Assembly: GCA_964035575.1 (NCBI GenBank)
Contig: OZ037840.1
Coordinates: 1,054,001 to 1,118,000, forward strand
Length of the DNA stretch: 64,000 bases
Source of the DNA: Rhynchopus sp. YZ270_cl-10
Taxonomy: Eukaryota > Euglenozoa > Diplonemea > Diplonemida > Diplonemidae
Direction: 5' to 3'
Shown here: positions 1 to 10,282 of the stretch, in pieces
Layout: each line of letters begins with the position of its first letter
How positions within the stretch are numbered: position 1 is the stretch's first letter
The notes under the pieces: model-generated
The model's database searches: none
What the model was told of the DNA's origin: nothing
The model's input: only the letters and a program-made list of their open reading frames with translations
Made by a program: the position numbers and the translations under genes

Positions 1-1632
1 TATCGATTTGGGATGTTCGATATGCCAGGGTTGTTTCCGCAGAAAGGTGAGCAAAGTAGGTGGCAGCATCACCGTGATGTGTCGGACTGTGAGAAACTGC
101 CCTGCGCAACGGAGGATATGGCGAAAGTGCTCTTCGCCATCGCGATTTTCGTGATAGATTTTCTTGCAACCAGAGGCTTCGCTCGGAGAATCCTGAAGGA
201 GCAGGCAGCAATGGAGAGAACGGTCAGTGTGGTGCAGGAGATTGCGAGTCTGCTAGCAAGGTACGACGTGGAGGGTGTGGCGGAGATGCTGAAGGTGCAA
301 AGGGACGAGCTCCCAGAGGAGATGCACGCAACACTGCAGAGGATGGAGGAGAACCTGCGGAAGTACCGTCCCTACCTCCCCGCAGCGCTGTTTGAGGAGG
401 AGGGTGGTGCGCCAAGCGCGTCTGTGCCGCCACCTGTGCTTGAGAACGACGTGGGAACGATTGTCTTTACAGACATCCGTTCGTCGACGTCGATCTGGGA
501 GTGTGCGCCAGAAGGGATGCGTGCTGGGCTGAAGATCCACAACGCTGTGATGCGTGAGGTGATGCAGGTGTTTGGTGGGTACGAAGTGAAGACAATCGGC
601 GACGCCTTCATGGTTGCCTTCGCAACAACAGCTGACGGTGTGAACTTTGGCCTGCAGGTGCAGGAGTACCTTCGTGAAGCACACTGGCCTGCGTCGCTGC
701 TTGAGGAGGCACCGATCTGTGCTGAACAGGGACCACTTTGGGGTGGACTGACTGTGCGCATTGGTGTCAACACTGGCACTGTGACTGTGGAGCAGAACAC
801 ACTGACGGGACGGACAGACTACTTCGGACACACGGTGAACGTTGCTGCGCGTCTTGAGAGCACATGCACGCCAGGAGCTGTGGCTGTGCCCTCGGACCTG
901 TGGACTTCTGTCTGTGGGTTGTGCAGTGCTGTTGCTGGTGAGGCTGAAGCACTTGCCTTGAAGGGTGTGTCACAGCCAATGCGTGTGCGTTGCTTGTGGC
1001 CCGTCTCACTTGCAGGCAGGCGTGAGACGCGCCTGCGCGAGCCTAGCGACGTGAGGGGCGGGAATGTTCTTGAGTCTGAATCAGAGAGGTGCTCCACACA
1101 CAGCTACTCACTGAGCTCCTCCGCCTCGTTGTTCCCTACGCTGGCCGATGCCACTGCCACTGTGGGCATTGTGGACATCGCTGTCGGGGAGAGCAGACAC
1201 ACTGCACTGCATGCACTCAACGCAGGGCTCGCGACACTCATGATTGCACTGGACCAGAGCGGCGGGATGCTGGTGACGCTGCTTGGGAGCTCTGTCTGTG
1301 TCGGGTGGAACCTTGCCCGCTCTGCACCGTCACACATGGAGAACGCAATCCGGTTTGCACAACGCATCTTGGCGACGACAAATCTGTGTGGGGCTGGGAT
1401 TGTGAGCGGCCCTGTGCAGCACGGGGATGTGGGTGCACGGCAGCAACGCTTTGTGACAGTCATGGGACGGACTGTGCGTCGGAGCTGGGCGCTGTGCGAG
1501 GAGGCGATGGCAGGTGACGGGGGTGTGTGCCTGTTCGAGCCTCCTGAAGGGGCCGTCCTGCCTTATTCCCTTGACCATGTTCTCGTGCGCGCTCACGACT
1601 ACGTATACACGATCGTTGCCACCCAAACCTGA
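1..1632 (+). CDS. Class III adenylate/guanylate cyclase, membrane-bound, 5' end outside window
   Basis: Likely makes cAMP (or cGMP) at the membrane. The frame is open from base 1, so the N-terminus lies upstream; the first in-frame ATG is at 13. A membrane segment (bases ~118-180) is followed by a helical linker, then the catalytic domain at ~450-1000. Metal-binding aspartates are visible in FTDIRSST (GAC 472-474) and KTIGDAFM (GAC 601-603). The Lys of VKTIGD and the Asp of TDYFGH occupy the purine-specifying positions and favour ATP. The transition-state Asn and Arg lie in VNVAARLES. After a Ser-rich linker, a second cyclase-like domain (~1165-1500) lacks these residues. The membrane segment and linker align with the four receptor genes downstream, which keep only the degenerate domain. 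Class III assignment is firm; substrate is inferred. Confidence 0.9.
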   Translation, partial: YRFGMFDMPGLFPQKGEQSRWQHHRDVSDCEKLPCATEDMAKVLFAIAIFVIDFLATRGFARRILKEQAAMERTVSVVQEIASLLARYDVEGVAEMLKVQRDELPEEMHATLQRMEENLRKYRPYLPAALFEEEGGAPSASVPPPVLENDVGTIVFTDIRSSTSIWECAPEGMRAGLKIHNAVMREVMQVFGGYEVKTIGDAFMVAFATTADGVNFGLQVQEYLREAHWPASLLEEAPICAEQGPLWGGLTVRIGVNTGTVTVEQNTLTGRTDYFGHTVNVAARLESTCTPGAVAVPSDLWTSVCGLCSAVAGEAEALALKGVSQPMRVRCLWPVSLAGRRETRLREPSDVRGGNVLESESERCSTHSYSLSSSASLFPTLADATATVGIVDIAVGESRHTALHALNAGLATLMIALDQSGGMLVTLLGSSVCVGWNLARSAPSHMENAIRFAQRILATTNLCGAGIVSGPVQHGDVGARQQRFVTVMGRTVRRSWALCEEAMAGDGGVCLFEPPEGAVLPYSLDHVLVRAHDYVYTIVATQT

Positions 1633-2496
1633 AGCACACACACCACTGCCCTATCAATTTTATTTTTTTGCGCAACAACGGCTCTTTGGAAATTAGAGGA
1701 TGGAATGGTGTGTATACACGATTCCACATATACAGTAAGACAATAAACACCGGTGGGGCAAAAACTAAGGTGTATTTTGGGATTTCAAAACTCTAAGGGT
1801 TTTTACCCCTCCGATGTTTGTTGTCTTACTGAAATTATTCAGATAAATACTCTCAATTCTGTTTTGTTTCGTTTTTTTGGGAGGGTCCAATCTAATCATT
1901 TTTTGTGTCAAATAGTTTGTGCAGGTTTTTATTATTTCTTCTAGGTCAAACGCAGTTGACAGGGGGGAAATGCTACGGTCGCTCTATCTGTTTTCACCCT
2001 CATTTGTGCTCCTCTCTTCCCACATCACTTTCTGTATTTCAGAACTTTCACTTTATTACCTTTTCTTTTTGGCTCTTTTTTTTTTTTGTAAAGTGGAAGC
2101 GTACAACCAACAAACTCTCCCCCTGTTTCGTTTCCAATTTTTTTCCTGTGTGGGTGATAGCTATAGACACTGTAGTATATATTTTTTTTTCAAAAAAAGA
2201 CAAAACCCCTATCTGTTGGTGATCAGGATCAGTATCAGTCTTAAAAATACAAACACCGCAAAAAGCCTACCCCCCCGAATACCCAATTTTCCCATTTTCT
2301 TCCACCCCAACCTTTTTTGTCAAACCTTCCTTTTTTCCCCAAAAAAAAAACCCCCCTCACAGAAAACCATGTCTCCCCCACCGTGAACACCACACACCCT
2401 TTTTTTTTTTGCGTTTTTTTTTTTTTATTTTTACGTTTCTTTCTTCTTCTTCCTCTCCTCTCTATCATCCCCTCTATCCTCGCTTTTTTTTTAAAG
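1633..2496. other. T-rich spacer between cyclase and PTEN genes
   Basis: No gene is supported here. The stretch is dominated by T and C runs. It includes a segment of about 85 bp (2093-2180) that recurs at 9056-9143, both opening with GTGGAAGCGTACAAC. The 3' half is a long pyrimidine tract leading into the hairpin element before PTEN. Confidence 0.6.
2093..2180 (+). repeat. Dispersed 85-bp repeat, copy 1
   Basis: Shares GTGGAAGCGTACAAC, AACTCTCCCCCTGTTTCGTT and TTTTTCCTGTGTGGG in the same order with 9056-9143. Function unknown. Confidence 0.7.
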
Positions 2497-2556
2497 GTGA
2501 CTAAGCAGAGAGCGAGGCTTAGGATTCATCTTATAAACTTTTCTCTTTTTTTAAAG
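2497..2556 (+). promoter_or_regulatory. GTGACTAAGC hairpin element, copy A (5' leader of PTEN)
   Basis: Starts AAAG|GTGACTAAGC, has the stem CTAAGC/GCTTAG, continues with a CATCTTATAAACTTTTC block and ends in a pyrimidine tract and TAAAG, five bases before the PTEN ATG. It could be a 60-nt 5'-UTR intron (GT...AG) with an internal stem. Five more copies occur in this window, all on the + strand. Confidence 0.6.
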
Positions 2557-2561
2557 ACGCA

Positions 2562-5500
2562 ATGCTGAACGCAGTGCATGACCCGATAACGGATACACTG
2601 TCGAAACGAGCAGGGTCGTTTTCACAAGGTTCGCTCCTTGGGGGGTCGACGCGGGATTTGCATGCATCTGCGTCTAGTGTAGGTCCGTCACCTAATTCTA
2701 CTCCTTCGCCGCTTCTCAGGTCGGCGAATCTTCCTATATTGCAAAGTAATTCTCCTCTGTCGGGGTCGTTCGCGAATGCACCATTGACGCTTGGGACACC
2801 AGCGATAGGGTGTGCGGCAGGGAATAACGGATACATCACCAGCAGCAGAGAAGGGAGCCCCCCTAGAGAGTTCCTCATCACCCCGGCGAATTCGCACAAC
2901 GCAAACCCGCTGCAGAATGATCACCATTCGTCGCCGTCGTCGCCGGTGTTAAGGGGGAAGTCTCCACTCACGATACCAACTACAAACAGTAAAGGAAGCA
3001 ACGGCGCGAAGTGGACCATCGCAGACGATGATTCTGATGTGGAAAACATGCTGCGTGGGGTAGTGTCGAATGCGCCGGATATCCGCAGGGTGTTGAGTGT
3101 AGGGGACGACCCGTTGACGCCAGCGCAGGATGGTGTGGCGGCAGCGCGGCAGCATACCCCTGATGTAGGATCTGCGGCGTCACCGGTGCTGTTGGCGCAG
3201 GGGGGCATGAGGGTGCCGTCGATTTTGAGTACCGTTTCATCCGGGCCATCACCGAATTCGTCTCCAAGGGTAGTGAGGAGGGAGGGGAGTGGTCCGGTGT
3301 TGCAAGCAATGCAGCAGCAACATCAGCAGCAGCAGCAGCAGCAGCAGCAGCAAGAGGAGCAACCCCAGCCAGCATTCACCAAGGCAAGACCCCCCTCGCT
3401 CAACCCGAGCCTCTTCACCTCCGGGAGTATCCAGAACAACAGCTTCGGGCGGCCCACATCAACAGGCCCGCTGCTTGCAGGCGCCACGGAGCAGGGCAGC
3501 TCCCGCCTCCTCACCACCAAGGTGCCCTCCCCAAGGGTCTCCGCACCCCCTTCCCCACGCCTTCTAGGGATGACCACCACCACCACCCACACCACGACCC
3601 CGCTGCAGACCCAAGGCAGAAGCCCGACCTCCCCGCTCCCCAGCCCATACGACAGCGAAGGGGACACTGCAGGGACACTCTGCTGCTCCGTGATCGAACA
3701 GCATCTACGGTTGTCCCCTGTTGTCAAGACCGCTGGGGCGGGAGCATCTCATTTGTACGCCACCTTCGTCTTTGCAGGGAAAGGCGAAAAGGGGGCAGTT
3801 GATATGACTACAAAGGTTCGGGTCTCTGCTGGATCATCCCCTCGGGCCGTGAAAGGGCAGGTTTTGGCAAAAATCGCAGCACGGCATGAACTCGGTTTGG
3901 ACCCGGAGATGTTTACTCTGAGAAGGGTCGATCCAAGCCTTGCTACCCCTGAGTATTTGTACGGCGACTCTGCCTTGCGGGACTTCGCTTTTATTGATAA
4001 AAACCAAAAATTTTTGGATGATCCTAACATAGAATGCTGCCGCCTGCAGTTGGTTCCTGTAGACTCCTTTGTGGATATTGCTGGGAGCAGACCTGGTGCA
4101 ATCACTGTCGCAGGGAAAAGCATTAAACTAAGAAGACGCAGTGGTGCTGGAACCTCTAGCGGTAATACACCACACCAGGCATCCCTCACTGCACCCTTCA
4201 GTGAAAACAACCGTAGCCCTAATAGAATCAGATCGCCTTCGCTGGGAGGGGTAGGTGGGAGTGCCGCGTCTCTATTTAGCACCCCGTTGCTCCCGATGAC
4301 GCCGCAGGTAGTGAGGTCTACCTTGCAGGAAAAGAGAATTTCGTTGTGTGGAGGCGAATTTAAGGTCGCCCTAACGCACCGCCATTTTATGAATTCGGAC
4401 GGAGTGCAGACCCATTTTGAGACCAAAATTGAGGAGAATTTGTCTGTCGAGGAGATTCTTGCTTTGCTAAACAAAAGGGAGGAAAACGCTACGGTACGTC
4501 CTCGGCGAAGTGTTACTCCCGAAAGCTGCCACGTCGGCATTAGTGCAGAGGAAAAGAAAAAACGGAGTACCCTGCCTCCAAGCCCACGACCCTTTTTTGG
4601 AAAGGTTCTATCTCCGAGTGGTAGATCGGTGGTGGCGCAGGCAGCGCATTTGGGGGTTCCGTTGTCATCTACTCCGACGATGTTGACCAAAAAGGCGGCG
4701 CAAGAATTGACAGATCGGCGTCGAGCAGAGTTTGGCAGTCTTGCACAAATGGCAGAAGAGCAGGAAGGGCACGACACAAACAACAGTAGCACCAAGGGGA
4801 CCTCCTCTTCCCCTATGCGAACAAAAAAGCCGGCCCGAGCGACGCACCCCCACCGCGACGACAATGAAACGATCGCATTGCACAGAGACAACAACTCCTT
4901 CTCGTTCAACCCTACTCCGAGGGACGAAGGCGACGTCCGGAGCGGTCATGACTCCACCTCCACCGCCTCCCCTCGCGGAGAGCGCACCGCCTCCGCCGGC
5001 GGCGCCTCTGTCCGCGCTGCAGCGCACTCCCTCCTCCACCTCCAAACCCCTTTACTGCGTCGGGAAAACACCGCGGATTTCCCTACCAGCTCGACCCCTG
5101 CGAAGCGCGCACGGTCTCAAACCATGGGTGGAGGAAGGAAACGCGGTTTTACAGAATCGGGATTAGTCTCTGGGGTCCGCACATTAGTTTCGAAGAAGAA
5201 AATCCGCTTCAAAGAAGGCGGCTACGACCTGGATTTGACCTACATCTCTGACCGCATCATCGCCATGGGGTACCCCTCCATAGGGAAGGAAGCCTACTAT
5301 CGGAACAAAATGGAGGACGTGGAAACATTTTTCGAAGAGAACCACGCTGGCTCTTACAAAGTGTACAACCTCTGTGAAGAACGTACCTACGCATTGGGGA
5401 AGTTTGCGGGGTCGGTGGCGAGATATCCGTTTTTCGATCATTGTCCCCCGCCGTTTCATCAGATGATACCGTTGTGTGAGGATGTAGCGGAATTTTTGGG

Positions 5501-6149
5501 GAAAAAACCGGAAAATGTTGTGTCAATCCATTGCAAAGCGGGGAAAGGCAGAACTGGTACTATGATTTGCGCCTATCTCCTCTACGCAAAGGAATGCCGC
5601 ACTGCCGAGGAGGCGCTGCACCACTTCGGCCAGAGACGCACCTCAGACGGGAAGGGTGTCACCATTCCCTCCCAAATCCGCTATGTACGGTACTTCGAGC
5701 AGGCGCTCCGCCACCAACCCGACGAAAAAGCTGTCATCTTTCAGTCAATCAAAGTCCACGGGGTACCTAGATATAGGGACGGAGGATACGACCCGTTTTT
5801 CACAGTGCATCGGAACTCCCCAGAGAACCCTAATACAGATGTGTTGTATGACTCGCGTGACGCCCAGCCGGTGCGTTTCACGGTGAAGGATTGTGAGTTG
5901 AAACTGCACAGAATGGTGGTGCTGCGGGGGGATGTGCAGCTGCAGTTTTTTCACTACGACAAAACGTTGTCGAAGGCGCAGAAGATGTTTCAGTGCTTCT
6001 TCAACACTTCGTTCCTCCCGCCCTCAGGTGCGTTGCTTCTGCCGAAGAGCGAGCTCGACAAGGCAGCGAAGGATAAAGACTGTAAATATTTCGACGCGAA
6101 TTTTGCGGTATGTCATTTTGTTTATAAGAGTTGTATAGGGATTGTTTAG
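2562..6149 (+). CDS. PTEN-family phosphoinositide 3-phosphatase with long N-terminal extension
   Basis: Predicted to dephosphorylate PI(3,4,5)P3, opposing PI3-kinase at the membrane. The 1195-aa protein ends in a phosphatase domain (~876-1050) and a C2-like domain (~1055-1195). The P-loop HCKAGKGRTG is at 990-999 (Cys991, Arg997) with the two PTEN-type lysines. The general-acid Asp is at 959 in YPFFDHCPP, and the TI-loop-like KGVTIPSQ is present. Residues 1-400 are Ser/Pro-rich with a Gln tract at ~248-262. A segment at ~414-500 has the feel of a PI3K-type Ras-binding domain (EYLYGDSALRDF), which is tentative. Human PTEN is 403 aa, so about 870 residues are extra. The ATG lies five bases after a TAAAG acceptor-like site. 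No intron is visible inside. Confidence 0.95.
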   Translation: MLNAVHDPITDTLSKRAGSFSQGSLLGGSTRDLHASASSVGPSPNSTPSPLLRSANLPILQSNSPLSGSFANAPLTLGTPAIGCAAGNNGYITSSREGSPPREFLITPANSHNANPLQNDHHSSPSSPVLRGKSPLTIPTTNSKGSNGAKWTIADDDSDVENMLRGVVSNAPDIRRVLSVGDDPLTPAQDGVAAARQHTPDVGSAASPVLLAQGGMRVPSILSTVSSGPSPNSSPRVVRREGSGPVLQAMQQQHQQQQQQQQQQEEQPQPAFTKARPPSLNPSLFTSGSIQNNSFGRPTSTGPLLAGATEQGSSRLLTTKVPSPRVSAPPSPRLLGMTTTTTHTTTPLQTQGRSPTSPLPSPYDSEGDTAGTLCCSVIEQHLRLSPVVKTAGAGASHLYATFVFAGKGEKGAVDMTTKVRVSAGSSPRAVKGQVLAKIAARHELGLDPEMFTLRRVDPSLATPEYLYGDSALRDFAFIDKNQKFLDDPNIECCRLQLVPVDSFVDIAGSRPGAITVAGKSIKLRRRSGAGTSSGNTPHQASLTAPFSENNRSPNRIRSPSLGGVGGSAASLFSTPLLPMTPQVVRSTLQEKRISLCGGEFKVALTHRHFMNSDGVQTHFETKIEENLSVEEILALLNKREENATVRPRRSVTPESCHVGISAEEKKKRSTLPPSPRPFFGKVLSPSGRSVVAQAAHLGVPLSSTPTMLTKKAAQELTDRRRAEFGSLAQMAEEQEGHDTNNSSTKGTSSSPMRTKKPARATHPHRDDNETIALHRDNNSFSFNPTPRDEGDVRSGHDSTSTASPRGERTASAGGASVRAAAHSLLHLQTPLLRRENTADFPTSSTPAKRARSQTMGGGRKRGFTESGLVSGVRTLVSKKKIRFKEGGYDLDLTYISDRIIAMGYPSIGKEAYYRNKMEDVETFFEENHAGSYKVYNLCEERTYALGKFAGSVARYPFFDHCPPPFHQMIPLCEDVAEFLGKKPENVVSIHCKAGKGRTGTMICAYLLYAKECRTAEEALHHFGQRRTSDGKGVTIPSQIRYVRYFEQALRHQPDEKAVIFQSIKVHGVPRYRDGGYDPFFTVHRNSPENPNTDVLYDSRDAQPVRFTVKDCELKLHRMVVLRGDVQLQFFHYDKTLSKAQKMFQCFFNTSFLPPSGALLLPKSELDKAAKDKDCKYFDANFAVCHFVYKSCIGIV

Positions 6150-6358
6150 TTAAAACTTAAGAATGGAAGATCGCTCACTCTTTGTGTGAATCTGGAGTGA
6201 TTATGGGGAAGGCAAAGAGTTTTTTTTTTAAAATCAATATCATCCACTTTATGTGAGAGTTTTATAGGGATTTTTTAGTTAAACGGAAGATGTGTGAATC
6301 TGGAGTGGCTATGGGGAAAGAGTGGCAAAGTATTTTCAAAAAAAAATTCAATTCCTGG
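6150..6358. repeat. Partial tandem duplication of the PTEN 3' end
   Basis: The PTEN terminus and 3' UTR (TATAGGGATTGTTTAGTT, then GTGAATCTGGAGTGATTATGG) recur about 130 bp later at 6260-6320 with small changes. No gene is seen. Confidence 0.6.
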
Positions 6359-6415
6359 GTACATTTTTTGCACCCTATTTTTTGCATTATTTTTGTTTCG
6401 CTAAGAAAAGAATGT
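6359..6415. repeat. Short dispersed element (ACATTTTTTGCACCCT type)
   Basis: About 57 bp, opening ACATTTTTTGCACCCT and closing CTAAGAAAAGAATGTA. Related copies lie at 44134-44190 and 44832-44892, where comparison with the other tandem unit shows them as insertions. Confidence 0.6.
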
Positions 6416-6435
6416 ACCGTAATCGTAAAAATTGT

Positions 6436-6497
6436 GGACCGTAAAAATGTTCCAGTTTGCCAAAAAACCCCAAAAAGTTCCAGAATTTTTACGGTCC
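6436..6497. repeat. 62-bp foldback repeat GGACCGTAAAAAT, copy 1
   Basis: Terminal inverted repeats GGACCGTAAAAATGTTCC and CCAGAATTTTTACGGTCC enclose a short loop. A second copy is at 8336-8396, so this looks like a tiny MITE. Confidence 0.7.
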
Positions 6498-6527
6498 AAC
6501 ATTTTTTGGGGGGGTTTTTTTGTGTTA

Positions 6528-7504
6528 AGGGTAGCACAATTAAAAATATTGTTTAGTGTCCTGCGCGCGAACAGATTTTTGGAAATCCAAAAAAAAAAAA
6601 TAATTGGGACACAACTACAAAAAAAATAATTTTTATGGTTGGTAGGTTGAAGTCAGGACGGACGAAGTCTCGGAGGGCCCTAAGGGGGAAGGTAGGTAGG
6701 GCACTTCTGTCTGGGAAAAAGTGATCACTAGTGTGACCCCACCGTGGAGAGCAATCGGCTCGTGCAATCAAAAGAAAGTGGAGAAAAGGTACAAGAATAA
6801 AAAAAGTTGGGTACCGTGCGCCTGCGGCGCTGCCTGTTCCTACCAGTTTCTACAGGCAAACACTTGCCCCCTTTACCTTACACTGACGGATTTTGACCAA
6901 AACCAAGAACTTGTCCATTTCGGCAAATTGACCCCACCACACAACGGACAGATTCCGAAAATGCAAATGCCGATGTTTTCGCGCATTTTCATGTTTCAAG
7001 ACGTCAGGATCAGGGAGAGAAAGTCTGGTTGTGGGATTTACCTTGACCCTCTTTACCCTACATGGATTTTGACCAAAACCAAGAATTTGGCCATTTCGGC
7101 AAAGTGACCCCACCACAGTGCGGACGGATTCCGGAAATTCCAATCGCGGTATGTTTTCGGGCTGAAAACCCACTGTTTTTTCAGGGGAAAAAATTGCTTC
7201 CAAATGTCGGAATTTTCCGAATTTTCCTGAAAATGACCCTTGTTTACGAGTATGGGTTCATATTTTGCGAAAATTTAAGTCACTAAAATTTTGTCCATTT
7301 TTCCGTATATACCCCACCACAAGCCGGGATTGGCTCAGAAATGCAACAAAACGCCCCAGAGTTAGGAAATAGCCTGAAAAGAGGGCAAAATAGGTGAGGG
7401 AAAATTTATTTTTTTTTGACTAGTTATTTTTTTTTTGCGTGCGTGCGAACAGATTTTTGGGGAGCGGTGGGACACTAAACAAGGTTTTTAATTGTGCTAC
7501 CCTT
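6528..7504. mobile_element. Inverted-repeat element (AAGGGTAGCACAATT termini)
   Basis: The left end AAGGGTAGCACAATTAAAAA plus a TGTTTAGTGTCC block is mirrored at the right end. The roughly 980-bp interior has no convincing gene. It carries three variants of a motif built around GACCCCACCAC, each followed by a CGGAYGGATTCCG-like block. I found no clear target duplication, so the family is unassigned. Confidence 0.55.
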
Positions 7505-8581
7505 AGCAGTTTTTGGTTTTTTGGTTTTTTTTTCCCCCCTTTTCCACCCACCCATCGTGGAAAAGGGGAAAGCGGGTGGATTTTTTTTTCCCCCGATGAA
7601 ACCAGTGTTTTTTCTAGGATTTGGAGTTTTTGGCTGACGGGGATGCACAGGGCAAAAAAGTGCGTATATTTTTTTCCCCGCGGTTGACCATGCAACAGGG
7701 GATTAAAAAGGTTTTGGGGTTTTTCGCTGAAACTCGGTCAAAACTCGGTCGAACCCGGGTCCCCAACCCAGCTCAAGTTGGGGGCCTCCGGCGGAATATG
7801 GGAATTCCTCAGTTATCCAACTGCGGAGTTCGGCACTTCATTGATATTTGCACTAGACACACGTGGCACGAAGTACCAGCCGGCGGTCATGGCACCCAAA
7901 GGTTCCTGGCGAAGCCACGGTACGCAACATTTCTAAGAAATGATGACATAAAATGGCACTTTCGTTGGTAATTATCTAAAATGAAAGTTTCTGGCGAAGC
8001 CACGGTACGCAACGTTTCAAAAAATTGCGCTTAAAATTGCACATTTTTACAGACAAACAGAGAAGAGCTACACTTACAGCACCTGGGACGCAAAACAGTT
8101 ATGTTTGCAGCTACGGAAACGCCGACTCCTTACTTCCTGGTGAGGCTCGCGAGAGCATGATGGGGAAGGTGAAGGGGGGGGCCGCTAGGGGGTGCGTGCA
8201 CTCCCTTGAAATCTCAAAAAAGTCTGACGGGGGTGCGCGCGCACCCCCGCACCCCCTCCAGAAAAAACACTGAATGAAACCAAAAACCGCTAAGTACTCG
8301 GCAGGCCAAAACCACATCTGGACCGTAATATATCTGGACCGTAAAAATGTTCCAGTTTGCCAAAAAACCCAAAAAGTTCCAGAATTTTTACGGTCCAAGT
8401 ATTATACGGTCCAAAATTTGTACGGTCCACAATTTTTACGATTACGGTATATGAAATAATAATTCCTCTTTCACCTCTTCCCTCCTGAACCTGGCATTGT
8501 GTGTCTCCCAAAAAATCAAAAGCGTTATGTGTGAAGTTTTGAAGGAGAGAAGAACAGCAAATATCATCATTTGTTTCTAAG
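7505..8581. other. Repeat-rich spacer
   Basis: No gene is supported. The segment 7870-8020 contains GGCGAAGCCACGGTACGCAAC twice and is related in inverse orientation to 20340-20520 inside a hAT-like element. It may therefore be an old copy of that element. The segment 8170-8270 is a GC-rich inverted patch. Confidence 0.5.
8336..8396. repeat. 62-bp foldback repeat GGACCGTAAAAAT, copy 2
   Basis: Nearly identical to 6436-6497. Additional TACGGTCCA and GGACCGTAAT boxes flank it (8319-8428), giving a nested foldback. Confidence 0.7.
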
Positions 8582-8625
8582 GTGACTAAGCACGAGAGGC
8601 TTAGGATCATCTTATAAACTTTTCT
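8582..8625 (+). promoter_or_regulatory. GTGACTAAGC hairpin element, copy B
   Basis: CTAAG|GTGACTAAGC, loop, GCTTAGGATCATCTTATAAA, then a T-rich tract. No gene is recognised on either side. Confidence 0.55.
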
Positions 8626-9178
8626 TTGTTTTTGACTGAGATGCGTTTTAGTTTCAACTACTCTTTTTGTTGGCCTCAAAGAGGTTTCCTCTTGGCCAAG
8701 GTACTCAGTGGGAGCGTATTGCAATAAAAAAATATTACCACAGAATATTTACACACTTTACCGCACAAACAAAAAAAACACAGATTGAGCTCGTGTTCCA
8801 GGAAATTGAGGATGTGCCCCACAGAGCCAGAGGTGCCTCTATCGTTGCGCAAGGAAAAGGTGAGAGTGACAGCAAAAACCCCGCAAGAACGTCGTAAAAT
8901 TTACGTTTTTTTCAAAAACACTACGTAAAAAGATCCTCCCCCAGACTCTCTTTATTTTCTTGCCCAAAAAAATTCACCTTTTTCAACAGTTTTTATTTTC
9001 TCTGGATGTGTGACACAGCGACGCACATTTCTCTCTCTCTCTCTCTCTCTCTCTCGTGGAAGCGTACAACTAACAAACTCTCCCCCTGTTTCGTTCCCGT
9101 TTTTCCTGTGTGGGCGAAGATAGTTATTGGCACCGTAGTATTTCTCTGGATGTGTGACACAGCGACGCACATTTCATC

Positions 9179-9214
<36 letters not shown>

Positions 9215-9982
9215 CTCTCTTTGTGTGTGTGTTTTGTGCGTTCTCGTCTTTCCCCCGACTCTCCTTTCCTCCTCTCTCTTCTGCAATACATAAAATTTCA
9301 AATAAAAATAGGCCTCACGCTACGTTCCCCATTTCTTCACTGAATTCGGGGCGGTGTGAGAGCTGGACTTATTTGCTTCCTTTTTTTTCGTAGTCCGAAT
9401 ACACAAATATATATTTTTTGAACGAAAAAAAAAATTACGTTCTGTTCAAAGAGGAGATATCTGTGCATTAAAAAGAAGATGTCTGTGAGGAAGCCATGAA
9501 TGAATTTCTCTTTTTTTTCCAAAGCCACGTGTCTAAGGCGATCGTGTGCTAATACAGAAAGTATCAATCAAGGCTGTCCTTACAGATGCATGTCAATGCG
9601 GCCGCGTGGGTGTGGACTTAATATTGAAGTTTCCTCCTTGTACTAGCCCAGGGAGGGTTCCCGGCTACCGGCGAGATCTCTTCCAATCTGTACTCCCAGT
9701 TTCCTAGGGGGGACCTCGTGGCTTCACTGCCTTCAGCACCCAGGGGGTAGCATTCCCAGCACCTTTTTTTTTACCCTCAGGTAGACCTTCATTGAGTTTC
9801 AGGAGGAGTGCCACCACAAAAAGTTCGGGTTGATTTCCTGTTTATTTCGTCAGGCTTCGTCGGTGAAGCACCCCGGAGGCAATTTAACGTCCAGCCCAGG
9901 ACGTCTTTTTCTCTCTTTTTTTTTCCTGTTTATTTCCCCATGCAAGGGGTAAATGGCGTAACCCCTCATACTCTGTTTCAAG
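8626..9982. other. Spacer with CT microsatellites and a repeated 85-bp block
   Basis: No gene is supported. The CT runs at ~9030-9054 and ~9183-9222 each follow the same 31-bp block beginning TCTGGATGTGTGACACAGCG, so the area is a small tandem duplication. The piece 9056-9143 matches 2093-2180. Confidence 0.6.
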
Positions 9983-10059
9983 GTGACTAAAGCACGAGAG
10001 GCTTAGGATCATCTCATAAACTTTTTTCTTATTTTCTGGTGGTGTGTTTTTCTTTTCAG
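9983..10059 (+). promoter_or_regulatory. GTGACTAAGC hairpin element, copy C, with strong 3' acceptor
   Basis: CAAG|GTGACTAAAGC, stem, GGATCATCTCATAAAC, then a pyrimidine tract ending TTTTTCTTTTCAG at 10059. It reads like a complete 77-nt GT...AG intron, although no coding exons are visible around it. Confidence 0.55.
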
Positions 10060-10169
10060 ACCAGAGTTCCCAAACTGTCTCATATATGCCATGCTCTGTA
10101 GGTCTATGTCGTCTGTGTCAGAATCCTGACCCTGTTCAGGGCAGGAACAAAGGTTAACCGGTTAGTGCT

Positions 10170-10282
10170 CACGGTGCGCTGGTCAGAGGATACCTGGCCA
10201 GTTGACCAGGTAATATGACCAGGTTTTGACCTGGTCAGATTGACCAGGTATACCTGGTCAGACCTCTGACCAGCGCACCGTG
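10170..10282. mobile_element. 113-bp MITE with CACSGTGCGCTGGTCAGAGG termini
   Basis: Perfect terminal inverted repeats CACGGTGCGCTGGTCAGAGG enclose ACCTGGTCA/TGACCAGGT boxes in both orientations. It is flanked on both sides by CT, a possible 2-bp target duplication. It is a miniature of the 3.35-kb element at 49882-53235. Confidence 0.8.

Noticed and set aside
2497-2556. Spliced-leader RNA gene or tRNA at the GTGACTAAGC hairpins
   Set aside because: Sequence before the GT is not conserved among the six copies, so there is no common leader exon. No cloverleaf or box B is present.
3749-4909. 386-codon minus-strand frame inside PTEN
   Set aside because: Antisense shadow of the PTEN coding region with no recognisable domain.
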